From Piscicola geometra (lineage: Eukaryota > Annelida > Clitellata > Hirudinida > Piscicolidae): a stretch of 64,000 bases of DNA. The DNA is taken from the NCBI GenBank assembly GCA_943735955.1, contig OX030958.1:7637126-7701125 (forward strand), read 5' to 3'. This document shows positions 24,795-38,235 of this stretch, one piece after another. Each line of letters starts with the position of its first letter. Position 1 is the stretch's first letter. A model generated the notes under the pieces. It had not been told where the DNA came from. It searched no databases and saw only the letters and a list, made by a program, of their open reading frames with translations. The translations under genes and the position numbers were made by a program.

Positions 24795-25798
24795 CTGTCA
24801 GTGTGGATGTTTGTGGGCATACAAAACACACATGGACACACACATAGACACGCACGCACAGACACACACATGGACACACACATAGGCACGCACACACAGG
24901 CACAATCACACACACAAATACAAACACGGATAAACACGCATAAACACACCGAGAGTTAATTTCTACACCATCTGTTCTTTTTATATGGACAGATAGAATT
25001 TCAACCAGGCCACAGCAGAATTTACGGTTAAAAGTGAACTGTAATTCAAGCTGGTTAATAGTGGAAATGGTTATTAGGAGATTTTAAAAACAAGATAATG
25101 ATCTATTTATCCTTCAATGTACCCATCTCGAAGTATATCAAACCTTGAACGCACCATTACAGCTAACTATCAAATACTTTAAATAGGCAATTAACCTTCA
25201 AAAAAGATCAAAGCAATCATATAAGCGTTAAAGTACTTCTCACTTTCAATTGTCGATATATGGAATCATCCGAGCACGGACAACCTTTTCCACCTCCTCC
25301 CCCTCCTCCTCCTCCACTCCCTCCTTTCTTTCCACCACTTCTACCCATTTAGAATCTTTGTTTATTTTTAATTGCTTAATTGATTTGAGAATTATTGAAA
25401 TTAAAAAGAAAATACGTAGATTTCAACTAAGATTTTGAATGTTTTTTTTCGGTGTTTTTAAGTTTCAAAGATTCTTTTATTGCCTGGTTTGGCTCAATAA
25501 GTTTTCAATTTTAAATGATTTATTGTTTGTTGCACTTTTTTTACATATATTGTTTTACATTTTTTTATTATCTTGGTTTAAAGGTTGAGTTAATTTTGTA
25601 TTTTTTTATTTTAAAATGTTTTTATTTATTTTTTTAATGAATGACGTAATTTTTGATACATTGCAATGATTTTTCAAAAATTTAAAAATGAAATTGTTTT
25701 TATTTAGAAAAATATATTTTTTTAGCGCAGTATCGTTTTACGGTCAGCCAGTCAGCCATCGCTCTCTTCAAGCTCGATTCATTTTCGTCATTTCAAGC

Positions 25799-27786
25799 AT
25801 GTCGGAAAAACTGAAAGAAATTCAAAGTTTTAAAGAATATGAAGATCTTTCCAAGACCGCAAGGTGATTTAATTTATATATATGGTAACTTCATTATTAA
25901 TCCAATTTTTTCTTAGGTAGAATAAATTATTTTTAAATTATATAATCACATTATGCCATTTCAAAATCCAATTAAATTTCTATAGATGTAATATACTGCT
26001 AAAGACACTTGCAACCGCCTTTGTGGATCTTAAAGTTCTATGAATCTCTTTGCAAGGAAACCTCACTAATTCATTCTCTCTTTGAACAGCGCTGTTTTGT
26101 TGGTCTTCTCAGGCAGCAATGACGACAAGAGCTCTCAAGTAGAAGGTGTCGTGGAAGAGCTCAAGGATTCCTTGCAGTCGGTCGCAGTGCCTTGTGTCAG
26201 AGTGAGAATTTGAAAGCCACAATTTTCAAATAAACAACTTTTTTCACTGATTAATGTTCAATAAAAATAATAAATGATTTACTTTAAAGATATATTTATA
26301 ACATAATTATTATTTATGATTATGAAATAAAGTTTAAATACTTTTTATATCATTAAATAACTACTTTGTGAACAAACACTCAGGTTGAAGGTAAATCTAT
26401 TGAGCAGTTGAATGTCATCTGTCACGTTGAGTCTGTGCCCACTGTTGCCATCCTAGAGGTCATATTTCTTTAAAGCTCATAATTCTAACATGATAATTCA
26501 TTTCAATAATTATGAGGAGTTTTAATTAAGTTAATATCACTTATTTAAAGTATGATTGTTATGAATTATAAATAATTACTTTTTAATTCTCAAACGGTTG
26601 ATTCAGCACATTATTTTCAACAACAACAACAATAACTATAGGGAACAAGGCTCCACGCCAGGGTGGAGGGGGTGGCTCCTAGAGAGATCAAGAAGGCGGT
26701 CGAGGAGTTTGTCAAGATGAAGGTGCTACTGTTGATGATGATGATGAACCACCACAACCATATAAAATCTTCTCACTACCATCACCACAACCATCACTAC
26801 TTCTACCACCATTAAAACCACCAACAACCACCTCCACAACACAACCTTCACTACCACCACCATCATAACTACCTTCACTACAACACAACCACCATAACCA
26901 CTATCACCACTAATATTTCAACCACTACCACCACTAAAATTACAACCACTACTACCACTAACATTACCACTAACACTACCACCACCACCACTCCCAGTCT
27001 GAGAGTGATGGCAAGCGTGAAGAAATGCAGGCACGCCTGAGGGCGCTGGTGAAGCAGCACAAGGTGATGGTCTTCATCAAGGGAACTGCCGAGAAGCCAT
27101 TTTGCGGCTTCAGCAAGAAACTCATTGCGCTCCTGAACGCCAAGAAGTTTGTCATTGGTGGAGGCGGTGGTGGCCGAGTGGATGGGTGCTTGTATCGCTT
27201 TTTTGTGTATATTGCTCTTGCCTTTTGATTTACGCTTTCCTCGTGCTGTGATGATTGTTAAATTATTTATAATTCAATATGTAAATTATTTAAAATTGTT
27301 GCAAGCATTCCTTTAACACATTTCCCAACTCCCAGCACCTCCAAGTCCCGCCTCTCCTCTCCATCCATCACAACCATCGCCACCACGGCAGAGTCAAGTA
27401 CGGCTACTTCAACATCTTCGACGACGAGGAGGTTAGACAAGGCCTCAAGGAGTTCTCCAACTGGCCCACCTACCCTCAACTCTACGTCGACGGAGAATTG
27501 CTTGGTGGCATTGACGTCGTCACTGTGAGTCATGATGGTGATGATGATGATGAGTGCGATGTGGTTGGTGTAAGTAATGATGCTGATTGAGGTAATAGTA
27601 ATGATGCTGATTGAGGTAATAGTAATGATGCTGATTGAGGTAATAGTAATGATGTAAGTTGTGGTAAAAGTAATGATGTTGATTGAGGTAATTGTAATGA
27701 GTAGAGTAATCTTGATGATGATTTTTTTCTAACAGGAAATGGATGAGGAAGGACAGTTGGATGAAGCTCTGGGCATTCAAGCATGA
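25799..27786 (+). CDS. GLRX3: monothiol glutaredoxin 3 (PICOT) with one Grx domain
   Basis: Seven exons in phase: 25799-25863, 26090-26201, 26384-26458, 26642-26722, 26998-27146, 27392-27524, 27736-27786; 221 residues. GLRX3 carries [2Fe-2S] clusters and serves cytosolic/nuclear iron handling. Residues 1-110 are a thioredoxin fold: [27 protein letters not shown] with the cis-Pro loop, and [13 protein letters not shown]. The usual WAxxC-type active site is replaced by GSNDDKS, so no redox Cys remains there. The Grx domain follows: [20 protein letters not shown] (CGFS cluster ligand), [31 protein letters not shown]. Vertebrate GLRX3 has two Grx repeats; here the protein stops after one. Introns carry CCACCA-rich and GATGCTGATTGAGG-type repeats. 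Confidence 0.95.
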
Positions 27787-28003
27787 TGCATGATGCATTC
27801 AGTTAAACATTCACATCTACGCATTACTCCTTCAAACTGTTACACGGGGTGCTTGTAATTGGCAATTAGAATGAAACATTCGTTTGCGGAATATATTTTG
27901 TTAATTAATTTACTAATTGGCTTAATGAAGGAGTGTTTCTGGTATGTTGCTGTGTGGTTTGTGTCTGATTTTGCATTGATTCCATTGCTGGGAGGTTAAA
28001 AAT

Positions 28004-28009
28004 AATAAA
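28004..28009 (+). promoter_or_regulatory. polyadenylation signal of GLRX3
   Basis: AATAAA lies 218 bp after the GLRX3 stop, only 26 bp from the stop codon of the converging MRPS16 gene. Confidence 0.6.
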
Positions 28010-28014
28010 AATTA

Positions 28015-28020
28015 TTTATT
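28015..28020 (-). promoter_or_regulatory. polyadenylation signal of MRPS16
   Basis: The minus-strand AATAAA starts 15 bp after the MRPS16 stop, so the predicted 3' UTR is very short and its end faces the GLRX3 signal. Confidence 0.5.
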
Positions 28021-28034
28021 TAAAATCGACTCCG

Positions 28035-29117
28035 TTAACTTGTATTTTCTCGATCAATCTCACTAGCATCATTATCAGCAGTATCAGATGATGATTCTTG
28101 CTGTGCTTTTTTTTCTCTGTTTCTTTTGGCAATCATGTAGATTCGTGGGTGGATGGGGTAGAAGCCAGACAGACCTGTGTGTGTTTTATATTAAACTGAG
28201 CAATTAAAATACATTTCCATTATGAAAATTAACTGACGCAATCTGAGCTTAAAGAGAAGTCATCATTGAAAAGACAAGTAGCTATATATCTATTGCATTT
28301 AATAGTTTATACAAATGTTTTCTATTCAAGATAAGTTTTCAATAAGACTTGGTTATTTACTGACCAAGCAGTTTTTCCACTGGTTCAGTTATCTCGACTC
28401 CCTTGCCCATCAACTGCTTTAGTCGCTCGTAATTGAATGAGACAACCTGGTGGTAATTGCTGCTTTGAAATAGGAAACTAAATGAGAAAACAAAAGTGGG
28501 TAAATGTTTTGAAAAGTTCTAACTGATATGGAAAAAGATGAAAAGAAAAAAATTGTTTTAATGAAAATACCATGTGAAGAGTAACATTAAAAGAAATAAC
28601 GTGAAATGATGCATATGCAGACAGAACCTTCTGGTTGAGTTTATTGGGAATGGGGTCGAAGGTTCCAAGTTGTTCCAGTCCAGGGTCATCCCGCGCCATC
28701 GACTTGTCTGCCAGCACAATGTGGTAGAAGGGGCGGTTCGTGCAGCCCATCTTTGCCAGCCTGATCACTTGAACTTTCTGGAAAAATGAATAAGTTTTAG
28801 GTGGAGTTGTTGAGTATACAATTGAAATTTATTTGGGTTATTGTCAAAAGAAACTTTTTTTTGTAGTGAAAGCGCAATGCATTTTAAATTTGAATTTTTA
28901 AATAAAAAATATTGTTTTGAAATGTGTGATAACTTGTGCAACTATATGAATAAATTTGACTTTGAAACTTTTTTGGCAAAATATACATCAGATAGAATTA
29001 TTAAAGCAAAATCTTACGGTTGTTAATATTGCAAGATTTATATATAAAAAAACAATTTTATAGAAAAAGTTGTAGAAATAAATGTGCCCTTACCCTGTAT
29101 ATCCGAGCAGTAGCCAT
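28035..29117 (-). CDS. MRPS16: mitochondrial small ribosomal subunit protein bS16m
   Basis: Four exons: 29094-29117, 28628-28777, 28365-28446, 28035-28174; 131 residues (human about 137). It is a component of the mitochondrial 28S subunit. The second exon gives VIRLAKMGCTNRPFYHIVLA and LEQLGTFDPIPNKLNQK, the S16 signature (GCTNRPFY, LGxxDP.PN). The third reads VVSFNYERLKQLMGKGVEI and EPVEKLLG. The fourth has LSGFYPIHPRIYMIAKRNRE and an acidic tail. The third-exon acceptor was set at 28447 because it restores phase and family alignment. The first exon encodes only MATARIYR. The gene converges on GLRX3. Confidence 0.94.
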
Positions 29118-29199
29118 AGTAATAATTTATTTATTATCGTCTTTTAAATGGGTTCTTTGTGTTTTTAGTTTGGTCTATGCTAAAAAATATTTTCAATTG

Positions 29200-31500
29200 T
29201 AATATTGAATATATTATTTAAATAGATTCTAAATACTGAAAATAAAATATTACTAAACTATTTTTGTATTTGCATTGATAAATTCGCGTTTTGTATCTCA
29301 AAAGCTTGAATTAATAAAAAAAAACTTTTGTAAGTTCCACAAACATCTTTTATTTTTTATGTCTATATGTCTTTTACCTAGACATGTTTGCGAACATTTT
29401 CTAAAAAACTTTTTTAACCTCAAAATCAATATAGTTTTTTCTCGAGGAAAAATATGTACTAATAAAACCTTTTTAAAAAGTCACTGATTCAAGTGAGAAA
29501 TTTAATAATTTTAATAATATTTATTTATAATAATTTTTCAGAGAGTTCTAGAAGTTTATTTTAGAACAAAAATTTATGTGAAAGAAAACAATAAATCAAA
29601 AGAACTTTATATAATTAAAATAAGAACTTCGATTTTTCTCAATTGATTTATGAATAATCATTTAAAACTATTTCAATATTATTCAAAAGAATATTTCATA
29701 CATTAGATTATTTATGGAAATGTTAAAAAAATATTATAAAGGAAAGTAAATAAAAAAGTAGCAAAAGTCATTGAAAATGATGATAAGTAAAAATTAATAA
29801 TAATGGAGGATCAAACGTTTAAAGTTCCATTCAACATATAATATTTTCAAATATTTACTAAAAATGAGTTCGTAAAGATGAATGATCGAAAGGTGCGTGG
29901 ACGTTGAAATTCAAGCGTAGAGAAGGAGAAATATTGGAAAGAGTAGGCGAGCACGTAAAATCAACGCTTTTGAAGTATGCAAAAAGCTGTCTATTAATAA
30001 ATGAACTTTGTTGCCTTTGAAAGATGTGTTTTAAAAAGTTTTCTTACTTTATCCTATTTAAAATATTTACTGCATCATTTTTTAAAGCTTTCGAGTTATA
30101 ATAATGTCATTTATCTTTTGTTTTTAAAAAGTACAATCATTTTATTTTTAAATACAATTAAAGATGATACTTTAAATCCCTCGAGGTTTAAAAAAGTCAA
30201 AGAATTTGTAAAAGCATTTTTTCGATAATTCAAAGACGCTGATTTTAGATGAAACCTATATAGGGGGTTTACTAGCTAAGTTTCTAGGGAGTGCGTGCAA
30301 CTCTTGCTGAAAGTCTAAAGTTTAAACTCGTAGCGTAGCAGAAATTAGAAAAGTAAAAAATATTTGAAATAAATTCGGCTATTAATATAAAGATTTGGAA
30401 TTGTTTCAATAATAGTTGTTGGCAATTTCATAATAAGTATGATTGGCTGTTTATTCGTTAAAAAATTAATAATTCAAGTTAACTTCTATTCTTCAAGTAT
30501 TTAATAAGCATACTAAAAAATAATTTTAATTCTTTCGTAAATTTCAATTTTGGAAGCATAAAAATTAAAAAAAATAAATCTATAAAAAAATGTTAATGTA
30601 GAAAAAGTAATACAAAAAATATTCTCGGTCAGCTTAAGCGCCCATCATCACCAAGCAAAAGAATGAATATAATATAAAATGGAAATTTTAAAAAAATGTT
30701 TAGAAAATAGGCATAAAAAATTATTTCAAGGTATCTTGGAGTCGCTTCTATTTTCTACAGAGAAATATGTACACAAGTTATACAAAAGTTTAGAAAGATT
30801 TCTAGTCTGAAAATTTGTGTAAAAAAATCCTTTGAGTTTATAATCCATTTTCTTTTTTTTCAAGCGCTTCACTGAAAATGGGTTTTCACAAAGAATAATG
30901 ATTTAAAAAAGATAAAAATCGTGCTACTCAATACATGTAGAAACTCTATTATTTACTTCAATGGTGGAATAAAATTTCACATTTATATATACTTTTTTTT
31001 TACATCTCGTACAATATTTTCCAATTTGCGATCAATTATTTGAGAAAAAGTTGAAAAAGTTCTTTTTGGATCATCACTCATCTCTCAATAACTCTGCCTA
31101 CCACATTTTTTCCTATTAATATTATTTCTTATTCATACTTTAAATTGTTTTAAAAACTCATTCCAGCCCACCATTGAAGACTTGAAAACAATTATCGATA
31201 TCCTTTCTCTGCTCAAACTGATATGTTTCTAATAGTTTTTATAGGAAAGAGACTTTTAGACTTTACTGAAACATTTTTCTTCTCCAATTTCTGCCGTGCT
31301 CGCTTCACTGTCTCATTTCTCGACGATATTCTATCAAAGCCGCTCTTAAACTCTTTACAACTTTTTCAGTCTTTCAATTCTCGTTCCTACCGCAACCACG
31401 TCTCCTAACTCCTTCTTTCTTTAGCGTGCAACAAGGCGCCATTACGCCCCTTCTAATTCACTTTCAAGGCTTTAAACTTCAAAGGAGGTCTCAGCTTTAA
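29200..31500. other. AT-rich intergenic stretch
   Basis: Very AT-rich with only short, compositionally random frames. No RNA gene or mobile element was recognised. Confidence 0.55.
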
Positions 31501-31522
31501 CCGCTCAATCCAGGCGCTTTCT

Positions 31523-33252
31523 TCAATTCTCTGTTCCTTCTAGTGTAGCATTGCTTTTAGGTTTGTAGTGTTTTCTTGGAATCCGATCTTTTCGCTGTTC
31601 ATTGCCCCCACAAGCGTCAGCTCCCTTTCCATCACCACCATCATTATCACCACCATCATTATCACCACCATCATTATCACCACCATCATTATCATCACCA
31701 TCATTATCATCACTATCAATATCATTACCAACTCCATTATTGACATCATTTTCCCCTCCCCTATCATTTGAATCCTCAGCATCATTATCATCGTCACCCT
31801 CATCATTACCATCACCACCAACACGAGCATCATTATCATTACCATCGCCACCACCAGTGACAGCCTCTTCTCCATTATTCGAGCCTGAGGACCACGACTC
31901 AGCGGCGTTGATGATGACGTCAGGAATGAGGAGTGACGTCATCATGGTGGTGGGGAAGGAGGGGTGTGAGGAGTGAGGGGGGAAGGAAGACTGGGGGGAG
32001 AGTTGAGACTTGGAGCGTTTAGAAGGACGTCCTTTGAGGTGTTTGGAGGAGGTGTTGAGAGTCTCTGGTGAGGTTGCTTGGGTGCCCTGCAGCGTGAAGG
32101 AGATCGAGTTTCCTAGCTTCGTGTGCGTGTTGTCGTGTGCGTGCGTGTCGTGCTGTTTTTGTTGTTGTTGTTGTTGTTGTTGTTGAGGGGTGTGTTGCTG
32201 TTGTTTTAGGGGGATGTGATCTTTTGTTTGTTGTGTTCTCGCTTCTTTATGACGAGGTCTTTGTAGGATTGGCATGCGTTCAGTCGAGGGGCTGCACGAT
32301 AATTGATGCTTCAGTGGTTTGCGTGGTTGTTGTTGTTGTGGTTGTTGTTGGGTGTTTGTAAATTTTTCCTCTTTTGTCGACTTTGGTTGGCACATCACAA
32401 CTTCGTTTTTTTGATTTAGAGAGGGGCTGCGTAGTCTTCTCGGCTTCCGTTGCCCAGATTCTTTAATGTTTTTTTTACACTTTTTCGCTTGCAGCTCTTC
32501 CACCCCTGCGGAATATTGATTTCGATGAGAACCAAAGTGTGTTTTTTTTGCCTTTTGAGAATTCTTTTCTGAGTTTTTAAGGTTATTTTGCTCGTGGCGT
32601 TGTGAGTTTTTGTGGTTTTGCTGCTGATATGTCTTTTGGGATGATGAAGCGGTCACACGAGGCGAAACCCCGCCAACATCTTCATTTCCATCGGGCACAT
32701 TTATTTCTTTTTCCATTTTTTTAATAGATTTTCTTTTTTTGTATTTTACAACATTTAAATAAGCATTTTCGAAAAAATTGTTTATGTTTTTTGTTTTAGT
32801 GCTTTTTTCCTTTTTAAAACAGCTTTTAGTCTTCGCAAACCTTTGAGTGGTTTCATCTTCATCATAATCATCGTCATCATTACAAGCAACATCATTACGA
32901 CAACTTTTTTTCCCATTACCATCATCATTATCATCACCACTCAACTCCCTGCTTTCATTTTCTTTTTTTCTGTCTATCTCACAATTCAACAACACCACGT
33001 TCTTTTTTTCATCATCGTCACTATCATCTCTATAATCACGTCCTGAGCCATTATCACTATCATAATCATCTTTTTCATCATCGTCTTCTTCATCTTCATC
33101 ATCATCTTCTTTCTCTTCTTCATCATCATCTTCTTCTGCATCATCATCATCATCATCATCACCATCACAATTTTTTTCTTCACACTGTTTATTTTTTCTA
33201 TTTAAAAATTGGTCAGCACTGTCACACTCATCCTCATTGCCAACACCACAAC

Positions 33253-33291
<39 letters not shown>

Positions 33292-33784
33292 CACCATCCT
33301 CATCATCAGAACTAATTCTAAACCTTTTTTCTGACGACCTATTTGTAAACTTTTCGGATGGGCACCAAGATGGATGGGCGAGAGGATGGTTTGGAGAGGC
33401 TTTGCGCGCTAGAGTCGTCTGTGGTGACGGATCGATGGTTGCAGCGGCAGCGACGGATGGATGGATCAAGGCTTGATTTGAGAGGTTTTGAGACGAATGA
33501 ATCGAGGATTGAATGGATGTTAGACTGGAGGCTTGCGTTTCAGTGTTGATGTTGTTGTTGCTTTGTTTGTTGCTGCATGAACTATTTGTCGCAACAATCA
33601 TTTCAGTATCATCATCATCGATATTTTTAATCTTTTGGTCGTTGTTTTTAGTTTCTGAGTCGTTTTTGAATTCCTTCGAGTTGTTGTAGTTGAGGATGAT
33701 GTTGTTGATGCTGTCGATGCCAGTGGGGTTGCGTGAAGGTGCTTGTTGTGCTTGTTGTTGTTCCAAGGAAAAGAAGCGCTGCAT
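31523..33784 (-). CDS. intronless acidic, intrinsically disordered protein
   Basis: An uninterrupted 753-residue frame from ATG 33784 to TAG; an in-frame TAA lies about 60 bp upstream, so the start is well bounded. It begins MQRFFSLEQQQAQQAP. Regions in order: Asn/Ser-rich; long Asp/Glu runs (about residues 165-310) from GAT repeats; a Lys/Gln-rich part with NLS-like basic clusters (KYKKRKSIKKMEKE, KKCKKN, RKPRRLRSPSL); poly-Gln; an AT-hook-like KGRPSKRSK; a second Gly/Asp-rich tail. No enzyme domain is visible. The composition suggests a nuclear regulatory or chromatin-associated protein, which is inference only. It lies 0.6 kb downstream of the Hv1-like gene on the same strand. I see no polyadenylation signal close by. 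Confidence 0.6.
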
Positions 33785-34279
33785 TTTGGTGTACCTCTTT
33801 GGAACGTTTTTGTTGATACTTTGGTGTCTGTGTGTGGTTGTTTAAAAGATGGTTTTCATGTGTTTTATTTTAATAGTGTATGTTTTTATGTGTTTTCGAT
33901 TAATAGTGTGTTTTTATGTATGTGCGCATAGTTTTTTTTGGGTCTGCACAGCTATGAAAATAGTTTTGAGTTTTTTGCCAAACCAAAATAATTCTATCAT
34001 CATAAATCACGTTTTGCTGATAAAGCAAAATGACTGAAAAACTTTTAAAATATAGAAAATATATTTTTTAAAAGAAGCAATATTCACAAGAGCGGCCAAT
34101 AAAATTATTACCAGCAAAACACATTTTTTCTGTATTTTCAGTTTTTTCTCAAAAACAAAATAATTTATTTTGTCTTTTGAAATTCGTTTATTTAAAAAAA
34201 CTTACTTCTATTGGCATTTCATAATAGGCATGAAAGCTTCATAAACGAAAAAAAGAAAGTAAATGTAATATTCTAAATG

Positions 34280-34289
34280 TTTATTTATT
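34280..34289 (-). promoter_or_regulatory. tandem polyadenylation signals of the Hv1-like gene
   Basis: Two overlapping AATAAA motifs on the minus strand, about 135 bp after the stop at 34420. Confidence 0.6.
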
Positions 34290-34419
34290 ATTTAATTTTT
34301 ATTCTTAAGAATAAATTAAAATAAATTTTAAATGTTAATCTAAGAAATAACTTGAGCATGGTAAGTAAATAAAATATCTTCTTAAAAATTTATATAAAAG
34401 TATTTTTTATATAAAATAA

Positions 34420-37400
34420 TTATTCTAACTTGGTGAAGATTTTAAACTTCTTCTCTTTGTCACTGTTCGCTTCTTTAACGACCTTCTTAACGCTGTCTTT
34501 ACAATCCTTCACCGTGCTACTTTTGAAATGAATACTCGCGTTACTTTTAACATTGTTATCATTAATGTTGTTCTCATAAACTTTGTCGTTGTTCTTTTTA
34601 GCAGCGTTATCATCGCTTGGAATCTTTTGTTGCTTCGAAGTAAGGGACTTCTTAGAAGTTCTCACTGGCGTGGTTGGAATGGGGGTGGGAGGGAGGGCTG
34701 TGGGAGGCGGTTTGTGGGTAGTGATGAGGTTGTGGATGATGGAGAGGCGTCGTTTGGGAGACAATGGGGGCGGAGGCTCGTTCTGGAGACTCTTGATCAC
34801 CACCCTTCCTGCGGCGTGGTTTACGACGAGAGTTTAATGGAAGGAAACTCCGCCACTAATCCAAAGCACGCCATTGCTGCTTAATTATAAATGAACCGTA
34901 AAACAACCTACTTCCTACATCACTCACACTAATAAAACTCAATTTTCCAACGACTTGCCTCAAGCCAAGCCTCCCACAGCCCACCTGCTCCACTCATGGA
35001 CATGGAAAGACCCAGGGAGAGGGTGGCAATTGACGACAGCCCCAATGATGTGTCCATCTTCTGGAGGATGGCTTCGAAGGAGGGGTGGAGAGTGGAGGTG
35101 GAAACAATGATGGTAGTGGATGAACAGTGGAATTTGTACAGTGCTAGGGCTAGAAAAAACAAGAGCCTACAAACATTCAGTTATCTTAATATGATGAATA
35201 CAATTATCCTAATGAAAAAACAAAGATTTAAAAAATTAGGCTTGGCTTATTTATCGAATACGTCTATTTAGTTCAATTGTAATAATTTTTCAAGCTTTTT
35301 AAATATTTTTTCCAATTTTCCTCATTCTTTCCACGTTTTCATCCACACTCACTCCTCCTGCGAGGCCTGCAGTGGGCCACCTCTTCCTCACTCATGCCTC
35401 TGCTCAGACACATCTGCTTCAGGTTCTGAATCTCTCGCTGTCGTCGTGGTGTTGGTGGTGGTGGTTGAAGGAAAAGTAGTGGTGATGGTGGTTGAAGGAA
35501 AAGTAGTGGTGATGGGGGTTGAAGAAAAGTAGTGGTGATGGTGGTTGAAGGGAAAGTAGTGGTGATGGTGGTGGTGGTTGAAGGAAAAGTAGTGGTGATG
35601 GTAGTTGAAGGGAAGTAGTGGTGATGGTGGTTGAAGGAAAAGTAGTGGTGATGGTGGTTGAAGGAAAAGTAGTGGTGATGGTGGTTGAAGGTAAAGTAGT
35701 GGTGATGGTGGTTGAAGGTAAAGTAGTGGTGATGGTGGTTGAAGGAAAAGTGGTGGTGATGGTGGTTGAAAAATGAATGTTAATTGAATTTTTGTTTAAG
35801 AAGATTGATGATGTACGTGATTAGAAGGATGTTGGGATGTCAGTTGGTTGAGATTATGAAACTGTGCTAAGTTTTTCCGAGTCTTACATGTTTTATGATG
35901 GTTTTGTGAGATTGAACGTTTTTTGCGGTCTTAGATAGGTCTTTTTGTGAATACATCTTTTATATGAACGAAAGAACAAATGTTTGTTTTCGAAAAGAAA
36001 GCATGAAGGCCGTTGAGAACGAAACTGAAAGTTATATTCCTGCAATAAATCCGATTTGATTTCTCATTTTCTACCAGTCCATAAAACTAAAAAACAAACA
36101 TAAAAACATTCACATAAACATCGTCCAAACTCCAATAACGCAATCAATTAAGGGGTTGCCAGCCCACAAAAGATTTCAAACCCAGAAATATGTAAAGCCC
36201 CAAAGGTCACTCACCTCCTTCCAGTTACGGTCATCTTCCAAGTACTCAACCTTCTTCTCAGCCCTCCTCCTCGCTCTTTTCAGCAACTGGATGCGCAAGT
36301 CCTGACGCTTCTTCGAGGTGACCATGATGCCTGGTGGAGGAGTGTTGGTTCGCCGTGAATAGCTCACATTTTTTATTGATTGTGGGTGGTGATGGTGATG
36401 TTGGGTGGTGATGTTGGGTGGTGAAGGGGATGTTGGGTGTTGCTGGTGATGTTGGGTGGTGAAGGTGATGTTGGGTGGTGAAGGTGATGTTGGGTGGTGA
36501 TTGTGATGTTGGGTGGGAATGTTGTGGGGAGCGGTAATGCTGCTGGTGGTGATGTTGAGAGTGAAAGCGAGATGCTGTTGATGTTGGTAAATATTTATTG
36601 CTTGATGATGTTGATACTGGTTTGTTGATGATGGTGATACAAATTATAGTAAAGCTGTCAGTGCTTGTTAAAACTATCAGTTTTTAATAAAAAAAATAAA
36701 CGTTAAAGTTTTTTAATCTTCGTTTAATGAATATCTATTGTTATTTATTGTTATTCATTTTTATGCATTGTTATTCGTATCAGTCATTACTTTTCATTAT
36801 TTTCGATCGCATAGGGCAATCCATAATTATTTTTAACCGTGAAAAAATAATGCTCCGGTTGGCATAATCAATAGTTCTGAGTTGATTATTCCGATTCTGC
36901 TTGTCTTCATTATTGTTGCGATTAATGCTATTGTTTATTAATGGTGTTATTGATAGAGCTGTCTATACAAGCCTTTTTATTTTTATTTATTTACGTTATT
37001 TTGATTTGTTTAATATTTCTTTCTTTCTTATTATTCTAATAATTTTTGTTTTTCGATTTTTTTGGTTACATTCGCTCCAAGTTGTTTGACTTTTCAATTT
37101 AGTTTTTATTTGATGTATTTTTATTCAGACGATGTTGTTGTGTGTTATCAAGTCAAATTCATATTGTAAGTAATGGTATTAATGATTTATTTTTCTATTC
37201 GAACTAATACTCAGCTGTTTTTTCCTTTAGAATGGGTTTATTTTCTGTGTCTGTTCTACGTTTATTTTTGATTCAATTTCCTCCTTGAACGTTTTTAATT
37301 TTTCCTTTTTTAAAAACCCAAGAAAAAACATATAAATCTGTTCAGGAGTTTTTCTAAAATAGCCTGCCAAACTCGCTTGGAAAATTATATCGCAACAAAT

Positions 37401-38175
37401 GTCTTTTCAAAACTTTTTTATATACATTTAAAATAGAAACTATTAATAAAAGGCTTTGAATACAAAAGGAGTCTAAAATAATTTTCTACCAAAGTCTTTT
37501 TTAGCACTTAGGGATTCAAAAGAAACGCACTTTTAGGATCTTTCTAAAAAGACATTTGTTAGTGAAACATAATTCTCTTGAATCTTAAAACTTTCTTCTC
37601 CTTTTTATCTTTTCAAAACCAAAATCTTCGTGAAATGTTAAACCCATTCAGCTTTAAAAAGTTTTAAAGAACTCACAAAACTCTCTTAAATCTCCCAAAA
37701 ACTGAATTAAACGCAAAAATGTCTAAAAGCCTCACAAAAAGACCTACTCACTATTCTTCCCTTACCCACCCTTCCACCTTCACCCACCACTGCACTCATA
37801 CCCACCCCTTCATCCTCCCAAAGATACACCCCCCAAAGATACACACCCCCAAAGATACACACCATTGATGATTCTCAGGATGCGCCAGAGGAGGAAGATG
37901 ATGAGGAGGGCAATCGCCTCTTCGTCGTGCGCGTTAGACACACCCTCTGCAAAGGCGATGTCCAGACTGAAGGACGTCAAAACGATGATAGCGTCGAAGA
38001 TCTGAGGTGGTTGCGGTGGGTGTGGTTGCAGTGGGTGTGGTTGCAGTGGGTGTGGTTGCAGTGGGTGTGGTTGCAGTGGGTGCGGTTGCAGTGGGTGTGG
38101 TTGCAGTGGGTGTGGTTGCAGTGGGTGTGGTTGCAGTGGGTGTGGTTGCAGTGTGTGTGAATGCAGTGGGTGTGT

Positions 38176-38235
<60 letters not shown>

